Shown here: positions 33,572-42,220 of the stretch, one piece after another
Position numbering within the stretch: position 1 is the first letter of the stretch
Layout: every line of letters begins with the position of its first letter
Notes under the pieces: model-generated
Seen by the model: the letters and a program-made list of their open reading frames with translations, nothing else
Told to the model about the DNA's origin: nothing
Databases searched by the model: none
Translations under genes and position numbers: made by a program
Source: Psychromonas hadalis ATCC BAA-638
GTDB lineage: Bacteria > Pseudomonadota > Gammaproteobacteria > Enterobacterales > Psychromonadaceae
DNA: 42,303 nt
Direction: 5' to 3'
NCBI RefSeq assembly: GCF_000420245.1
Contig: NZ_ATUO01000011.1
Location: 1 to 42,303 of the forward strand

Positions 33572-33679
33572 CTTGAGTCGTCGTAATTTAAGCATATTAC
33601 GGCGTTGAAAAATGCTCATTTAGGCAAGCTAAACTGCGCTTTTTCGCCTTGTACTAAGCGTAAATAACTTAGCCTCAAG
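33572..33679. repeat. 108-bp imperfect palindrome between cbiG and cbiH
   Basis: The ends are CTTGAG (33572) and CTCAAG (to 33679), and the arms stay largely complementary inward. Examples are AATTTAAGC with GCGTAAATAA and GAAAAATGC with GCGCTTTTTC. The apex is TTTAG-GCAAG-CTAAA. It is unrelated to the REP-like family here. I recall similar GCAAGCTAAA-centred hairpins in other marine gammaproteobacteria, which would make it a dispersed element. Only 4 nt separate it from the cbiG stop. Confidence 0.75.
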
Positions 33680-33719
33680 CAATTATTTCAAATGAAATTA
33701 AAAGATTAATAGGAACAAT

Positions 33720-34505
33720 ATGAGTAGTAAAAAACAACTTTTTGTGGTCGGCATGGGGCCAGGCGATGCGGATTTAGTGACACCCAAAGCACTAAAAGCG
33801 GTACAGAAGAGTAGCGATTTAGTGGCTTATGGCTTGTATTTAGACCTACTTGGTAGCCCTTGTGATAACAAAGTACATCATGATTTACCACTAGGTGAAG
33901 AGATAGCGCGGGCGCGTTTAGCCTTGGATTTAGCCGCCAGCGGTAAAACCACCGCGCTTATATCAAGCGGTGATATCGGTATCTATGCGATGGCGACCTT
34001 GGTTTTTGAACTGCTCGACAGACAGTTACAAGGACTTGAAAATCACCCTGAATGGTTGGATGTTGATATTGAAGTTATTGCGGGCATCTCCGCGATGCAA
34101 GCGGGTGCAAGTCGAGTGGGGGCGATGTTAGGCCATGATTTTTGTACCGTGAGTTTGTCGGATTTATTAACGCCGTGGGAAACTATCAACAAACGTATTC
34201 ACAGCGCAGGTGAGGGAGATTTTGTGATCTCTTTTTATAACCCTGTTTCAAAAAAACGTGATTGGCAACTCAACCATGCACGGGATGTATTACTGCAATA
34301 TCGTCCTGCCTCTACGCCGGTTTTATTAGGTCGTCAACTTACCCGCGAAGATGAATCAATTCGTATTATCCGCCTTGATGAATTGGATGCAAAAGATGTT
34401 GATATGTTTACCTTAGTGAGTGTCGGTAACAGTGAGTCACGCCATATTATCAACGGCAACAAACACTGGGTATACACCCCGCGTGGTTATAAGAAAAAAC
34501 TATAA
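33720..34505 (+). CDS. cbiH: Cobalt-precorrin-3B C17-methyltransferase
   Basis: CbiH carries out C17 methylation with ring contraction. The 261 residues include VVGMGPGDADLVTPKALKA at the start, ALISSGDIGIYAMATLVFEL, VIAGISAMQAGASRVGAMLG, the typical DFCTVSLSDLLTPWE and VISFYNPVSKKRDWQL. VLLGRQLTREDE follows. No extra Fe-S or additional domain is present. AGGA 5-8 nt before the ATG gives an independent ribosome site, as expected after the repeat-filled gap. A REP-like element follows the stop. Confidence 0.94.
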   Translation: MSSKKQLFVVGMGPGDADLVTPKALKAVQKSSDLVAYGLYLDLLGSPCDNKVHHDLPLGEEIARARLALDLAASGKTTALISSGDIGIYAMATLVFELLDRQLQGLENHPEWLDVDIEVIAGISAMQAGASRVGAMLGHDFCTVSLSDLLTPWETINKRIHSAGEGDFVISFYNPVSKKRDWQLNHARDVLLQYRPASTPVLLGRQLTREDESIRIIRLDELDAKDVDMFTLVSVGNSESRHIINGNKHWVYTPRGYKKKL

Positions 34506-34600
34506 ACAGGGCAGGACTAAAGTCCCGCTTCCGAATAATGTTTTTATGGAAGTGAGGCGTTAGCCAGTGTTTTGGAGGTGAGGCTTTAGCCTTGCGTGTT
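34505..34600. repeat. REP-like element with three arms between cbiH and cbiF
   Basis: One left arm (GGGCAGGACTAAAGTCCCGC, continuing TTCC, 34509-34532) is followed by two right arms (GGAAGTGAGGCGTTAGCC at 34548-34565 and GGAGGTGAGGCTTTAGCCTT from 34574). Either right arm could pair with the left arm. It fills most of the 124-bp gap. Confidence 0.72.
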
Positions 34601-34629
34601 TTGACTTTGACTTTAAATATGGAAAATTT

Positions 34630-35433
34630 ATGACCGTTTATTTTATTGGGGCTGGGCCGGGTGATCCTGAATTGATGACCCTCAAAGGGGCGCGTTTATT
34701 GAAACAATGTCCTGTGGTGTTATATGCCGGATCGCTCATTCCTCGTGCATTATTGCAAGAGGTTGAAGAGAGTGCAGAGCTGATTGTTGATACCGCGAAA
34801 ATCAATCTTGATGAGATGGAAGCTTATTTTGTAGAGGCGCATAAAGCGGGCAAAGATGTTGCACGTTTGCAGTGTGGTGATCCCGCATTATATGGCGCAA
34901 TCGCAGAGCAGATCCGTCGTCTTGAAAAACATGGGATTGATTACCAAGTGATCCCTGGGGTTAGCGCCGTGGCTGCATCAGCGGCTTATTTAGGCAAAGA
35001 GTTAACGCTTTCAGGGGTTTCTCAAACGGTTATTATGACCCGTTATGAGGGGAAAACACCTTTTCCTGAACGTGAGCGTTTGCCACAATTGGCACAAAGT
35101 GGTGCAACACTGGCTATCCACTTAGGTGTTAGCAAAATTCGCAAAATCGTTGCGGAGCTGATTCCCCATTACGGTGAAGATTGCCCTGTTGCGGTGTGTT
35201 ACCGCACCTCATGGCCAGACCAAGATAAAGTGATAGGCACGTTAGCTGATATTAGCGAAAAAGTAGAAGCGAAGGGTTTTAAATTGACGGCACTGATTTT
35301 AGTGGGGCATGTTTTAGACTCTGATCATTTTCAAGACTCTTACCTTTATCAAAAAGATAAACCCAATATTTTTCGTCGTCGTAAAAATACACTTTCACTT
35401 GATCAATTAGAGGCTCAAAATGTCAGCAAATAG
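34630..35433 (+). CDS. cbiF: Cobalt-precorrin-4 C11-methyltransferase
   Basis: CbiF/CobM methylates C11. The 267 residues begin TVYFIGAGPGDPELMTLKGA, then VLYAGSLIPRALLQE, a stretch specific to this methylase, and RLQCGDPALYGAIAEQI, VIPGVSAVAASAAYLG and VIMTRYEGKTPFPERE. Family length is about 250-260. It overlaps the cobW start by 14 bp, so CobW is probably coupled to it. The leader before the ATG has GGAAAA, a modest ribosome site. Confidence 0.95.
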   Translation: MTVYFIGAGPGDPELMTLKGARLLKQCPVVLYAGSLIPRALLQEVEESAELIVDTAKINLDEMEAYFVEAHKAGKDVARLQCGDPALYGAIAEQIRRLEKHGIDYQVIPGVSAVAASAAYLGKELTLSGVSQTVIMTRYEGKTPFPERERLPQLAQSGATLAIHLGVSKIRKIVAELIPHYGEDCPVAVCYRTSWPDQDKVIGTLADISEKVEAKGFKLTALILVGHVLDSDHFQDSYLYQKDKPNIFRRRKNTLSLDQLEAQNVSK

Positions 35434-36523
35434 TATGTTATTAAACAAGATCCCAACCACCGTTGTTACCGGTTTCCTTGGCAGTGGTAAAACGACTTTA
35501 CTTGCCAATCTGTTAAAGAAGGCCAAAGGTAAACGCATTGCGGTGATCATGAATGAGTTTGGTGAACTGGACATTGACTCTGAACTATTACGCAGTTGCC
35601 CCTTTGGTGATGATAGCGATTGTGAAGATGAATCTGCGGTGTTGGTTGGCGGTGAAGACGGTATCTATGAACTGGCAAACGGTTGTATCTGCTGCACGGT
35701 GGAAGAAGAGTTTTTACCGGTGATGAAAAAACTGATTGAGCGCCGTGACCAAATCGATCATATCTTAATTGAAACATCAGGGCTTGCGCTACCGAAACCA
35801 CTGGTGCAAGCGTTTAACTGGCCGGGTATTAAAGAGTATTGCACCGTGGATGCGGTGATCACTGTGGTCGATGGCGTGGCAATTGCAGCTGGACGCTTTG
35901 CCGCTGACGAAGAGAAAGTAAAAGCGCAACGCGCTGCAGATGAAAGTTTAGATCACGATCCTAGCTTGCAAGAGTTATTAGACGATCAGCTAAATTCGGC
36001 GGATTTAGTGGTGGTGAGTAAGAGCGATTTACTCAGTGAAGATGAAAAAATGAGGGTTAACAAGGTGATAGAAAAACGTTTACCAAACAGTGTTAAAATA
36101 GCTTATGTTAATCATGGTGATGTGCCACTGGAAGTCTTGATTGGCATTAATGCCCAATCTGAAAAAGGCATTGATGCGATTCATAATCATCATGATCACC
36201 ACCATGTTCACGGTGCACACCACGATCATGCCCATGATCATTTCGATTCTGTTGTGATCAGTATTGGCACTGTCGATAGCGACAAACTAACGCAGTGTGT
36301 TGAGCAATTGCTGCGTGAATTTAACCTCTTTCGTATCAAAGGTTTCGCCTCGATTAAAAACAAACCGATGCGCCAAGTATTGCAAGCGGTAGGTAAACGT
36401 TTAGAAACGCATTTTGACCGTTTATGGGCAGCAGATGAAACCCCTAAAACAGAGTTGGTCTTGATTGGTAAACATCTTGATGAAAAAGCCATTATAACCA
36501 TTTTAAAAAACGCAGAGGTGTAA
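35420..36523 (+). CDS. cobW: CobW GTPase, His-rich cobalt metallochaperone
   Basis: CobW belongs to the COG0523 G3E GTPases, thought to deliver metal, here probably cobalt to CobN. The P-loop is GFLGSGKTT (18-26). The metal-binding CxCC motif is C89-I-C91-C92 (NGCICCT), ETSGLALPKP is typical, and SKSDL (199-203) is the guanine-specificity motif. A His-rich loop (254-273) precedes the C-terminal CobW_C domain. The 367-residue length fits. AGAGG before the ATG supports the start. It is immediately followed by cobN after 6 bp, the usual cobW-cobN pairing. Confidence 0.95.
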   Translation: MSANSMLLNKIPTTVVTGFLGSGKTTLLANLLKKAKGKRIAVIMNEFGELDIDSELLRSCPFGDDSDCEDESAVLVGGEDGIYELANGCICCTVEEEFLPVMKKLIERRDQIDHILIETSGLALPKPLVQAFNWPGIKEYCTVDAVITVVDGVAIAAGRFAADEEKVKAQRAADESLDHDPSLQELLDDQLNSADLVVVSKSDLLSEDEKMRVNKVIEKRLPNSVKIAYVNHGDVPLEVLIGINAQSEKGIDAIHNHHDHHHVHGAHHDHAHDHFDSVVISIGTVDSDKLTQCVEQLLREFNLFRIKGFASIKNKPMRQVLQAVGKRLETHFDRLWAADETPKTELVLIGKHLDEKAIITILKNAEV

Positions 36524-36529
36524 CTTTTC

Positions 36530-39500
36530 ATGCATCTATTAGCAGCACAGCCAGGCGGGTTTGTTGAACAGGAAGGTATCGTTGATTTAGCGCAATCGCC
36601 CGCACCTTTAGTCGTTTTTAGTGCTGCCGATAGTCAATTAACGGCACTTGTTTCGGGTTACAAAATTGCTTGCCAAGAAACTAAATTGGTTGAAACACGG
36701 TTAGTCAATTGGACGAATTTACTTAAACCCGCCGCCTTTGATCTCTATGAAGATAAAGTCTTGCAACAAGCTAAAGTGGTGGTGGTGTCGTTATTAGGTG
36801 GCAAGGCTTACTGGTCTTATGGTGTTGAACGCTTAATAAAATGGTCACAAGCACAACCTGATCGCACCCTTATTTTAGTGCCGGGCGATGATCATGTTGA
36901 TCCTGAGCTGATTGAACTTTCAACGGTTTCTGAGCAAATTCAACATTGTGTTTGGTCTTATCTGCGTGGAGGCGGTATAACTAATAGCGCGCAACTTTTT
37001 GCTTTTTTAAATCAGCATTTTTTTGATGCTAACGTGGGTTACCTTAATGCACAGTTTTTAGCCGTTGCGCAGTTTTATAATGAGCAACATATTGAGTGGC
37101 AAGCAGGACAAGATGTGGTGGCGCTGATTTTTTATCGCAGTCATCTGCAATCAGCAAACTGCGTGATGTTTGATCAGTTAATCGCCCTTATTGCAGAGAG
37201 TGGCTTAAATCCGTTACCGATTGTGATTAGCTCCTTAAAAGATCAACAAGCGTTAACCATCGTTAACCAACTGTTGTTAAAACACCATTGTCGGCTGATT
37301 TTAAATTGCACTGGGTTTGCTTCAAACAAAGTTGATAGCCCCGATTTAAGTTCACAACCGAACCATTTCAAGCGTCTATTTAGTGTTGATGTTCCTATTT
37401 TGCAACTGGTACTTTCCAGTAGTACCTTGCAAGATTGGCAGACCTATAAACAGGGATTACGTAGCCGTGATATCGCGATGCAGGTGGTATTGCCTGAGAT
37501 GGATGGAAAGATATTAACCCGCGCGATTAGTTTTAAAAGCGAAGCGTTTTATGATGACAAAACAGAGATTGCCTTGGTGCAATATCAGCTTCATGTTGAG
37601 CGTGCTTTGTTTGTCATTGAACTGGCGAAAAAATATATTCAGTTATCTAATAAAGCCAATAAAGATAAACGTATTGCACTGATTCTCGCCAATTATCCCA
37701 CTAAAGATGGGCGTATTGGTAATGGCGTGGGATTAGATACACCCAACTCCACGATCAACATTCTTAATAAATTAAAAGCCGCCGATTATCCTGTTGTTGC
37801 TGTGCCAGAAAATGGCAATGCGTTGATTGAGCAACTGTTGCAATCGGTGACCAATAACCCCAATACTTTACATCATCTTCCTTGTTGGCAGAGTTTATCC
37901 TTAGCAGATTATAAAAAAGCATTTTCAGCACTGCCAGAAGTCAGTCAAAGTGCGATCATAAAACGTTGGGGTGAGCCCGAAGAGGATATTAAATGCCGTC
38001 AGGGGCGATTAATGATCGCGGGAATTCGTTTGGGTGAAACCTTTGTGGGTATTCAACCTGCGCGCGGTTTTAATATTGATTTACTGGCTAATTATCACGA
38101 TCCTGATCTGGTGCCACCGCATAATTATTTAGCCTTCTATTTTTGGTTACGTTTTACCTATCAAGTCGATGCCATCATGCATGTTGGCAAACATGGCAAT
38201 TTAGAGTGGTTACCCGGTAAAGGGTTAGCACTTTCTAGTGAATGTTGGCCTGATGCGGTATTGGGTCCAATGCCTCATTTTTATCCGTTTATTGTTAACG
38301 ACCCCGGTGAAGGTGCGCAGGCGAAAAGACGCAGTCAAGCGGTGATCATTGATCACTTAATGCCACCCATGACCCGCGCTGAAACCTATGGTGAATTAGC
38401 GGAGCTTGAGGGGCTGGTGGATGAATATTATCAAGCACTCGGATTAGATAAACGCCGTGAAGAGTGGTTGCGTAAACAGATAGTAGAAAAAGTACAAAGC
38501 ACTCATGTTTTAGATGAACTTAATGAGATTGCACGTAACGATGATAACCAACTGCTTGAACAGTTAGATACCTATTTATGTGATATTAAAGAGGCGCAAA
38601 TTCGCCACGGTTTACATATTTTAGGGCAGTTACCTGCGCCACATAAAGTCGCTAATACCTTAGTGGCACTGCTACGTTTGCCGCGCGGTGAAGGGGCGAT
38701 AAACCAAGGCATTTTAGATGTTTTAGTCAGTGACTTTAAACTGCAAAATTTTGACCCTTTATGTGCCACTGTTTCCCCATGGTTAGGCAACAAACCCGCG
38801 GTGTTAAAAAATATCACGACAACCCTGTGGCGCACATCGGCGGATACACGCGAACGATTAGAGTTGTTAGCGCTGCATTGGATGCAATATTACCTCATTG
38901 AAAAACAGGATTTAGCGGGTTTAAAGGATTATCCCGCCACTCAAGCACTGTTTATTTATGCCAAAAATACCATTCAAAAAGCGTTGCAACAGAGTGTCAA
39001 AAATGAACTTAATGCCATTATTGAGGGACTTGATGGCAAGTTTATAGAAGCAGGACCAAGCGGTGCGCCAACACGTGGGCGTTTAGATACACTGCCGACG
39101 GGGCGTAACTTTTATTCTGTTGATAACCGCGCGATCCCCTCTAAAGCCGCTTGGGCTTTAGGGGAAATATCAGCGCAAGCATTGATTCATCGCCATCTGC
39201 AAGAGCAGGGTGACTACCCCAAACAGTTAGGTTTATCGGTATGGGGGACGGCCACCATGCGCACAGGAGGAGATGATATTGCACAAGCATTTGCATTAAT
39301 GGGCATCAAACCTATTTGGGCGCAGGGCAGTAATCGTGTGATTGATTTTGAAATTATTTCCTGTTTGTTATTAGGTCGCCCAAGAGTCGATGTGACGTTA
39401 CGCGTTTCAGGCTTTTTCCGTGATGCGTTTCCGAATGTCATGGCGTTGTTTGATGCTGCTGTGGTCGCTATCAGTGAGCTTGATGAACCGGGCAATGGCA

Positions 39501-40306
39501 ATATTATCAAGCAAAATATTGCGCAACGACAAGCACAGTTGATAGCCGATGGAATGCCAATTAGCGAAGCTAAACGCCAAGCGAGTTACCGTGTGTTTGG
39601 ATCAAAACCCGGGGCTTATGGTGCAGGATTACAAGGGTTAATTGACGAGCGTTGTTGGGAGCAAAAAAGTGATTTAGCCGAGGCTTACCTTAATTGGGGC
39701 GGTTATGCCTATGGCAACAGTACACAAGATGGCGTACAAGCCAAAAATGCTTTTTTACATCAGCTCAGTCATATCGACGTGGTGGTGCAAAATCAAGACA
39801 ATCGTGAACATGACTTGCTTGATTCTGATGATTATTATCAGTTTCAAGGTGGCATGAGTAATGCAGCCCAAGTTTATTCTGGCAAAGCGCCCACCATTTA
39901 TCATAGCGACCACAGTAACCCCAGCAAACCGATTATTCGCACGTTAAAAGAGGAGTTGAATCGGGTTATTCGTTCTCGTGTTTTAAATCCTAAATGGATA
40001 GAAGCGATGCGTGAACATGGTTACAAAGGGGCATTTGAAATGGGGGCTACGGTAGACTACCTGTTTGCTTATGATGCCACGACCGATCTGATTGCCGATT
40101 ATCAATATCAGCAGGTCACCGATACCCTGTTATTAGAGGCAAGCAATAAACAGTTTTTACAGGATAATAATCCACAAGTATTGGAAGAGATGGCGGAGCG
40201 GTTAATGGAAGCGATACAACGTGGTTTATGGCAAGACGCGGGGGATTATCAGCAAAAATTACAAGATATTCTGTTGGAATGTGATGAGCTACAAGAGAGA
40301 AAATAG
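36530..40306 (+). CDS. cobN: Cobaltochelatase large subunit CobN
   Basis: CobN is the substrate-binding subunit of the ATP-dependent cobaltochelatase that inserts Co2+ into hydrogenobyrinic acid a,c-diamide in the cobalt-late pathway. The 1258 residues contain the BchH/CobN hallmarks: GVGLDTPNSTINIL, GIQPARGFNIDLLANYHDPD, HVGKHGNLEWLPGKG, NDPGEGAQAKRRSQAVIIDH, and the late SVWGTATMRTGGDDIAQAF and FGSKPGAYGAGLQGLIDE. It is complete. With the ChlI-ChlD fusion upstream it forms a full chelatase. bluB starts on the base after its stop. Its presence beside CbiX and CbiG is unusual. Confidence 0.96.
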   Translation: MHLLAAQPGGFVEQEGIVDLAQSPAPLVVFSAADSQLTALVSGYKIACQETKLVETRLVNWTNLLKPAAFDLYEDKVLQQAKVVVVSLLGGKAYWSYGVERLIKWSQAQPDRTLILVPGDDHVDPELIELSTVSEQIQHCVWSYLRGGGITNSAQLFAFLNQHFFDANVGYLNAQFLAVAQFYNEQHIEWQAGQDVVALIFYRSHLQSANCVMFDQLIALIAESGLNPLPIVISSLKDQQALTIVNQLLLKHHCRLILNCTGFASNKVDSPDLSSQPNHFKRLFSVDVPILQLVLSSSTLQDWQTYKQGLRSRDIAMQVVLPEMDGKILTRAISFKSEAFYDDKTEIALVQYQLHVERALFVIELAKKYIQLSNKANKDKRIALILANYPTKDGRIGNGVGLDTPNSTINILNKLKAADYPVVAVPENGNALIEQLLQSVTNNPNTLHHLPCWQSLSLADYKKAFSALPEVSQSAIIKRWGEPEEDIKCRQGRLMIAGIRLGETFVGIQPARGFNIDLLANYHDPDLVPPHNYLAFYFWLRFTYQVDAIMHVGKHGNLEWLPGKGLALSSECWPDAVLGPMPHFYPFIVNDPGEGAQAKRRSQAVIIDHLMPPMTRAETYGELAELEGLVDEYYQALGLDKRREEWLRKQIVEKVQSTHVLDELNEIARNDDNQLLEQLDTYLCDIKEAQIRHGLHILGQLPAPHKVANTLVALLRLPRGEGAINQGILDVLVSDFKLQNFDPLCATVSPWLGNKPAVLKNITTTLWRTSADTRERLELLALHWMQYYLIEKQDLAGLKDYPATQALFIYAKNTIQKALQQSVKNELNAIIEGLDGKFIEAGPSGAPTRGRLDTLPTGRNFYSVDNRAIPSKAAWALGEISAQALIHRHLQEQGDYPKQLGLSVWGTATMRTGGDDIAQAFALMGIKPIWAQGSNRVIDFEIISCLLLGRPRVDVTLRVSGFFRDAFPNVMALFDAAVVAISELDEPGNGNIIKQNIAQRQAQLIADGMPISEAKRQASYRVFGSKPGAYGAGLQGLIDERCWEQKSDLAEAYLNWGGYAYGNSTQDGVQAKNAFLHQLSHIDVVVQNQDNREHDLLDSDDYYQFQGGMSNAAQVYSGKAPTIYHSDHSNPSKPIIRTLKEELNRVIRSRVLNPKWIEAMREHGYKGAFEMGATVDYLFAYDATTDLIADYQYQQVTDTLLLEASNKQFLQDNNPQVLEEMAERLMEAIQRGLWQDAGDYQQKLQDILLECDELQERK

Positions 40307-40966
40307 ATGAAAAGTAAACATAGTTACAGCAACGTTGAAAAGGATGCGCTATATCGCGTGATTGCAGAGCGTCGTGATATGCGTCATTTTGTCAATGCGC
40401 CATTAGAAAAGGGCTTATTAGCGCGTTTATTAACTGTTGCGAATCAAGCGCCCAGTGTCGGGTTAATGCAACCGTGGCGATTTATTCGTATCACTGATCA
40501 GGATTTAAAAATCGCCATTAAAGAGAGGGTGGAAACAGAGCGTAAACTCACTGCTGATCTGCTTGATAGCCGTAAAAGTGAGTTTTTAAAACTCAAAGTT
40601 GAGGGGATTTTAGAGTGTGCAGAACTGTTAGTGGTTGCGCTACCTGATGGACGAGAAAAACACCTTTTTGGACGTCGCACTATGCCCGATATGGACTTAG
40701 CCTCGGTTTCCTGTGCGATTCAAAATATGTGGTTAGCAGCACGTGCAGAAGGTATCGGTTTGGGGTGGGTCTCACTGTTTGATCCAAAGCAGTTGGCAAC
40801 CCTGTTAAATATGCCAGAAGATAGCCGTCCCATTGCTATTTTATGTATTGGTCATGTTGAAAAATTCTATGAAAAACCGATGCTGGTGGAACAAAATTGG
40901 ATTAAACCGATTGAAGTTGAACAGTTTCTGTTTGAGAACAGTTGGCCTAAAAAAAATCATTCATAA
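40307..40966 (+). CDS. bluB: 5,6-dimethylbenzimidazole synthase BluB
   Basis: BluB cleaves reduced FMN with O2 to make 5,6-dimethylbenzimidazole, the lower ligand of cobalamin. The 219 residues show the nitroreductase-like fold with AERRDMRHFVNAPLE (the aspartate probably equals the catalytic Asp of the Sinorhizobium enzyme), ANQAPSVGLMQPWRFI for FMN binding, LFGRRTMPDMDLASVSCAIQ and GIGLGWVSLFDP. It begins directly at the cobN stop, with GAGAGA as ribosome site. It implies that the organism encounters oxygen and makes true cobalamin. Confidence 0.95.
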   Translation: MKSKHSYSNVEKDALYRVIAERRDMRHFVNAPLEKGLLARLLTVANQAPSVGLMQPWRFIRITDQDLKIAIKERVETERKLTADLLDSRKSEFLKLKVEGILECAELLVVALPDGREKHLFGRRTMPDMDLASVSCAIQNMWLAARAEGIGLGWVSLFDPKQLATLLNMPEDSRPIAILCIGHVEKFYEKPMLVEQNWIKPIEVEQFLFENSWPKKNHS

Positions 40967-40980
40967 AAAATAAGATGAAA

Positions 40981-41013
40981 TAGGGGTCAAGACTTCAGTC
41001 TTGTGCTTTTTTT
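40981..41013 (+). terminator. Hairpin with T-run between bluB and cbiX, REP-like core
   Basis: CAAGAC (40988-40993) pairs with GTCTTG (40998-41003) around TTCA, followed after TGC by T7. It looks like a rho-independent terminator for the bluB end. Its GACTTCAGTC core also resembles the REP-like GGACTAAAGTCC palindromes, so it may be a member recruited as terminator. cbiX begins 25 nt further on, with no obvious promoter. Confidence 0.6.
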
Positions 41014-41037
41014 AGATCATTTAAAAGAGAAAATTAA

Positions 41038-42201
41038 ATGTTAGAGAGTAAAAAAGGGATCATGATTTGTGGTCATGGTAGTCGCGATAAAGATGCAGAA
41101 GTCGAGTTTTCATTAGTGGCAGCGGGGCTTAAAAAACGCTTTCCTGAGCTAGCAATTGAATATGGTTTTTTAGAGTATTCTGCGCCTAATATTCACATGG
41201 GCTTAAATCGCCTTATTGAGCAGGGTGTCAATCATATCTACGCAGTGCCGGGTATGCTATTTGCCGCCACTCATGCTAAAAATGATATCCCGTCAGTGTT
41301 AACTACTTTTGAAGAAAAAAATGCAGGCTTAAAAGTAACCTACGGGAAAGAGTTAGGATTACAACAAGCGATGATTGAAGCGTTTCAAACACGTATTTAT
41401 GAATCATTAGGGTTAGATGCAACGAATTCACCCGATGAATTGTACGATACTATGTTGGTGGTCGTTGGCCGGGGTACGTCAGACAGTGAAGCCAATGCAG
41501 AAGCGGCTAAACTGACGCGCATTGTCAGCGAAAACATGGGATTTGGTTGGGCTGATACCGTGTATTCGGGGGTGACTTATCCTTCGGTGGGTATTGGTCT
41601 TGAAAAGCTACTAAAGCTTGGTTACAAACGCATTGTGGTTGCACCCTATTTTCTTTTCACAGGACGTTTAATTAAACGTATTTACGCTTATATTGATAAA
41701 GTTGCCACAGAAAACCCAAGTGTAGAATTTATCAAAACACCTTACCTACGTGACCATGAAAAAGTGATTGATGCGTTTGAGTTTCGTGTGCGTGAAATCA
41801 TGGAAGATAAAATAAGCATTGAAGAGGATTTAATGAGTACCTTTAAACGCCGTTTAGCCGCGGGTGAGATAGATGTTCATCATCATCATGCTGAATATCA
41901 AGATCCTGAGGTTCACACGCATACTCACAGTCATGATGATCACGAACATGAGCACAGTCATTGCCACGATGAGAGTCATCAACATTCACATGAAAATAGT
42001 CACTCACATGATCATCATCACGGTGAAAGCCATAGCCACGGTATCTACAAACATATCAGTCACCCATTAGGGCCAAGAACCATGATAGGTGAGGGGATCT
42101 GTCACTGTTTCATGAGCCAATTCCCACAATCGCTACTTGATGAAGAGAGCGAACGCATCAAAAATGGCGTACAAGGTGAAGCGTTAGCGCATAAAGATTA
42201 A
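41038..42201 (+). CDS. cbiX: Sirohydrochlorin cobaltochelatase CbiX, long His-rich form
   Basis: CbiX inserts Co2+ into sirohydrochlorin, committing it to the cobalt-early route. Two chelatase-fold halves are visible: the first with GIMICGHGSRDKD (H13) and GMLFAATHAKND (H79), the second with VVVGRGTSDSEANAEAAKL and VVAPYFLFTGRL. A segment at 281-334 has 23 histidines in 54 residues. It is followed by a conserved-looking SHPLGPRTMIGEGICHCFMS with C355 and C357, possibly a metal or iron-sulfur site. The length of 387 fits the long CbiX forms. AGAGAA lies upstream of the ATG. Confidence 0.94.
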   Translation: MLESKKGIMICGHGSRDKDAEVEFSLVAAGLKKRFPELAIEYGFLEYSAPNIHMGLNRLIEQGVNHIYAVPGMLFAATHAKNDIPSVLTTFEEKNAGLKVTYGKELGLQQAMIEAFQTRIYESLGLDATNSPDELYDTMLVVVGRGTSDSEANAEAAKLTRIVSENMGFGWADTVYSGVTYPSVGIGLEKLLKLGYKRIVVAPYFLFTGRLIKRIYAYIDKVATENPSVEFIKTPYLRDHEKVIDAFEFRVREIMEDKISIEEDLMSTFKRRLAAGEIDVHHHHAEYQDPEVHTHTHSHDDHEHEHSHCHDESHQHSHENSHSHDHHHGESHSHGIYKHISHPLGPRTMIGEGICHCFMSQFPQSLLDEESERIKNGVQGEALAHKD

Positions 42202-42220
42202 TAAATACTATTCATTTTTA

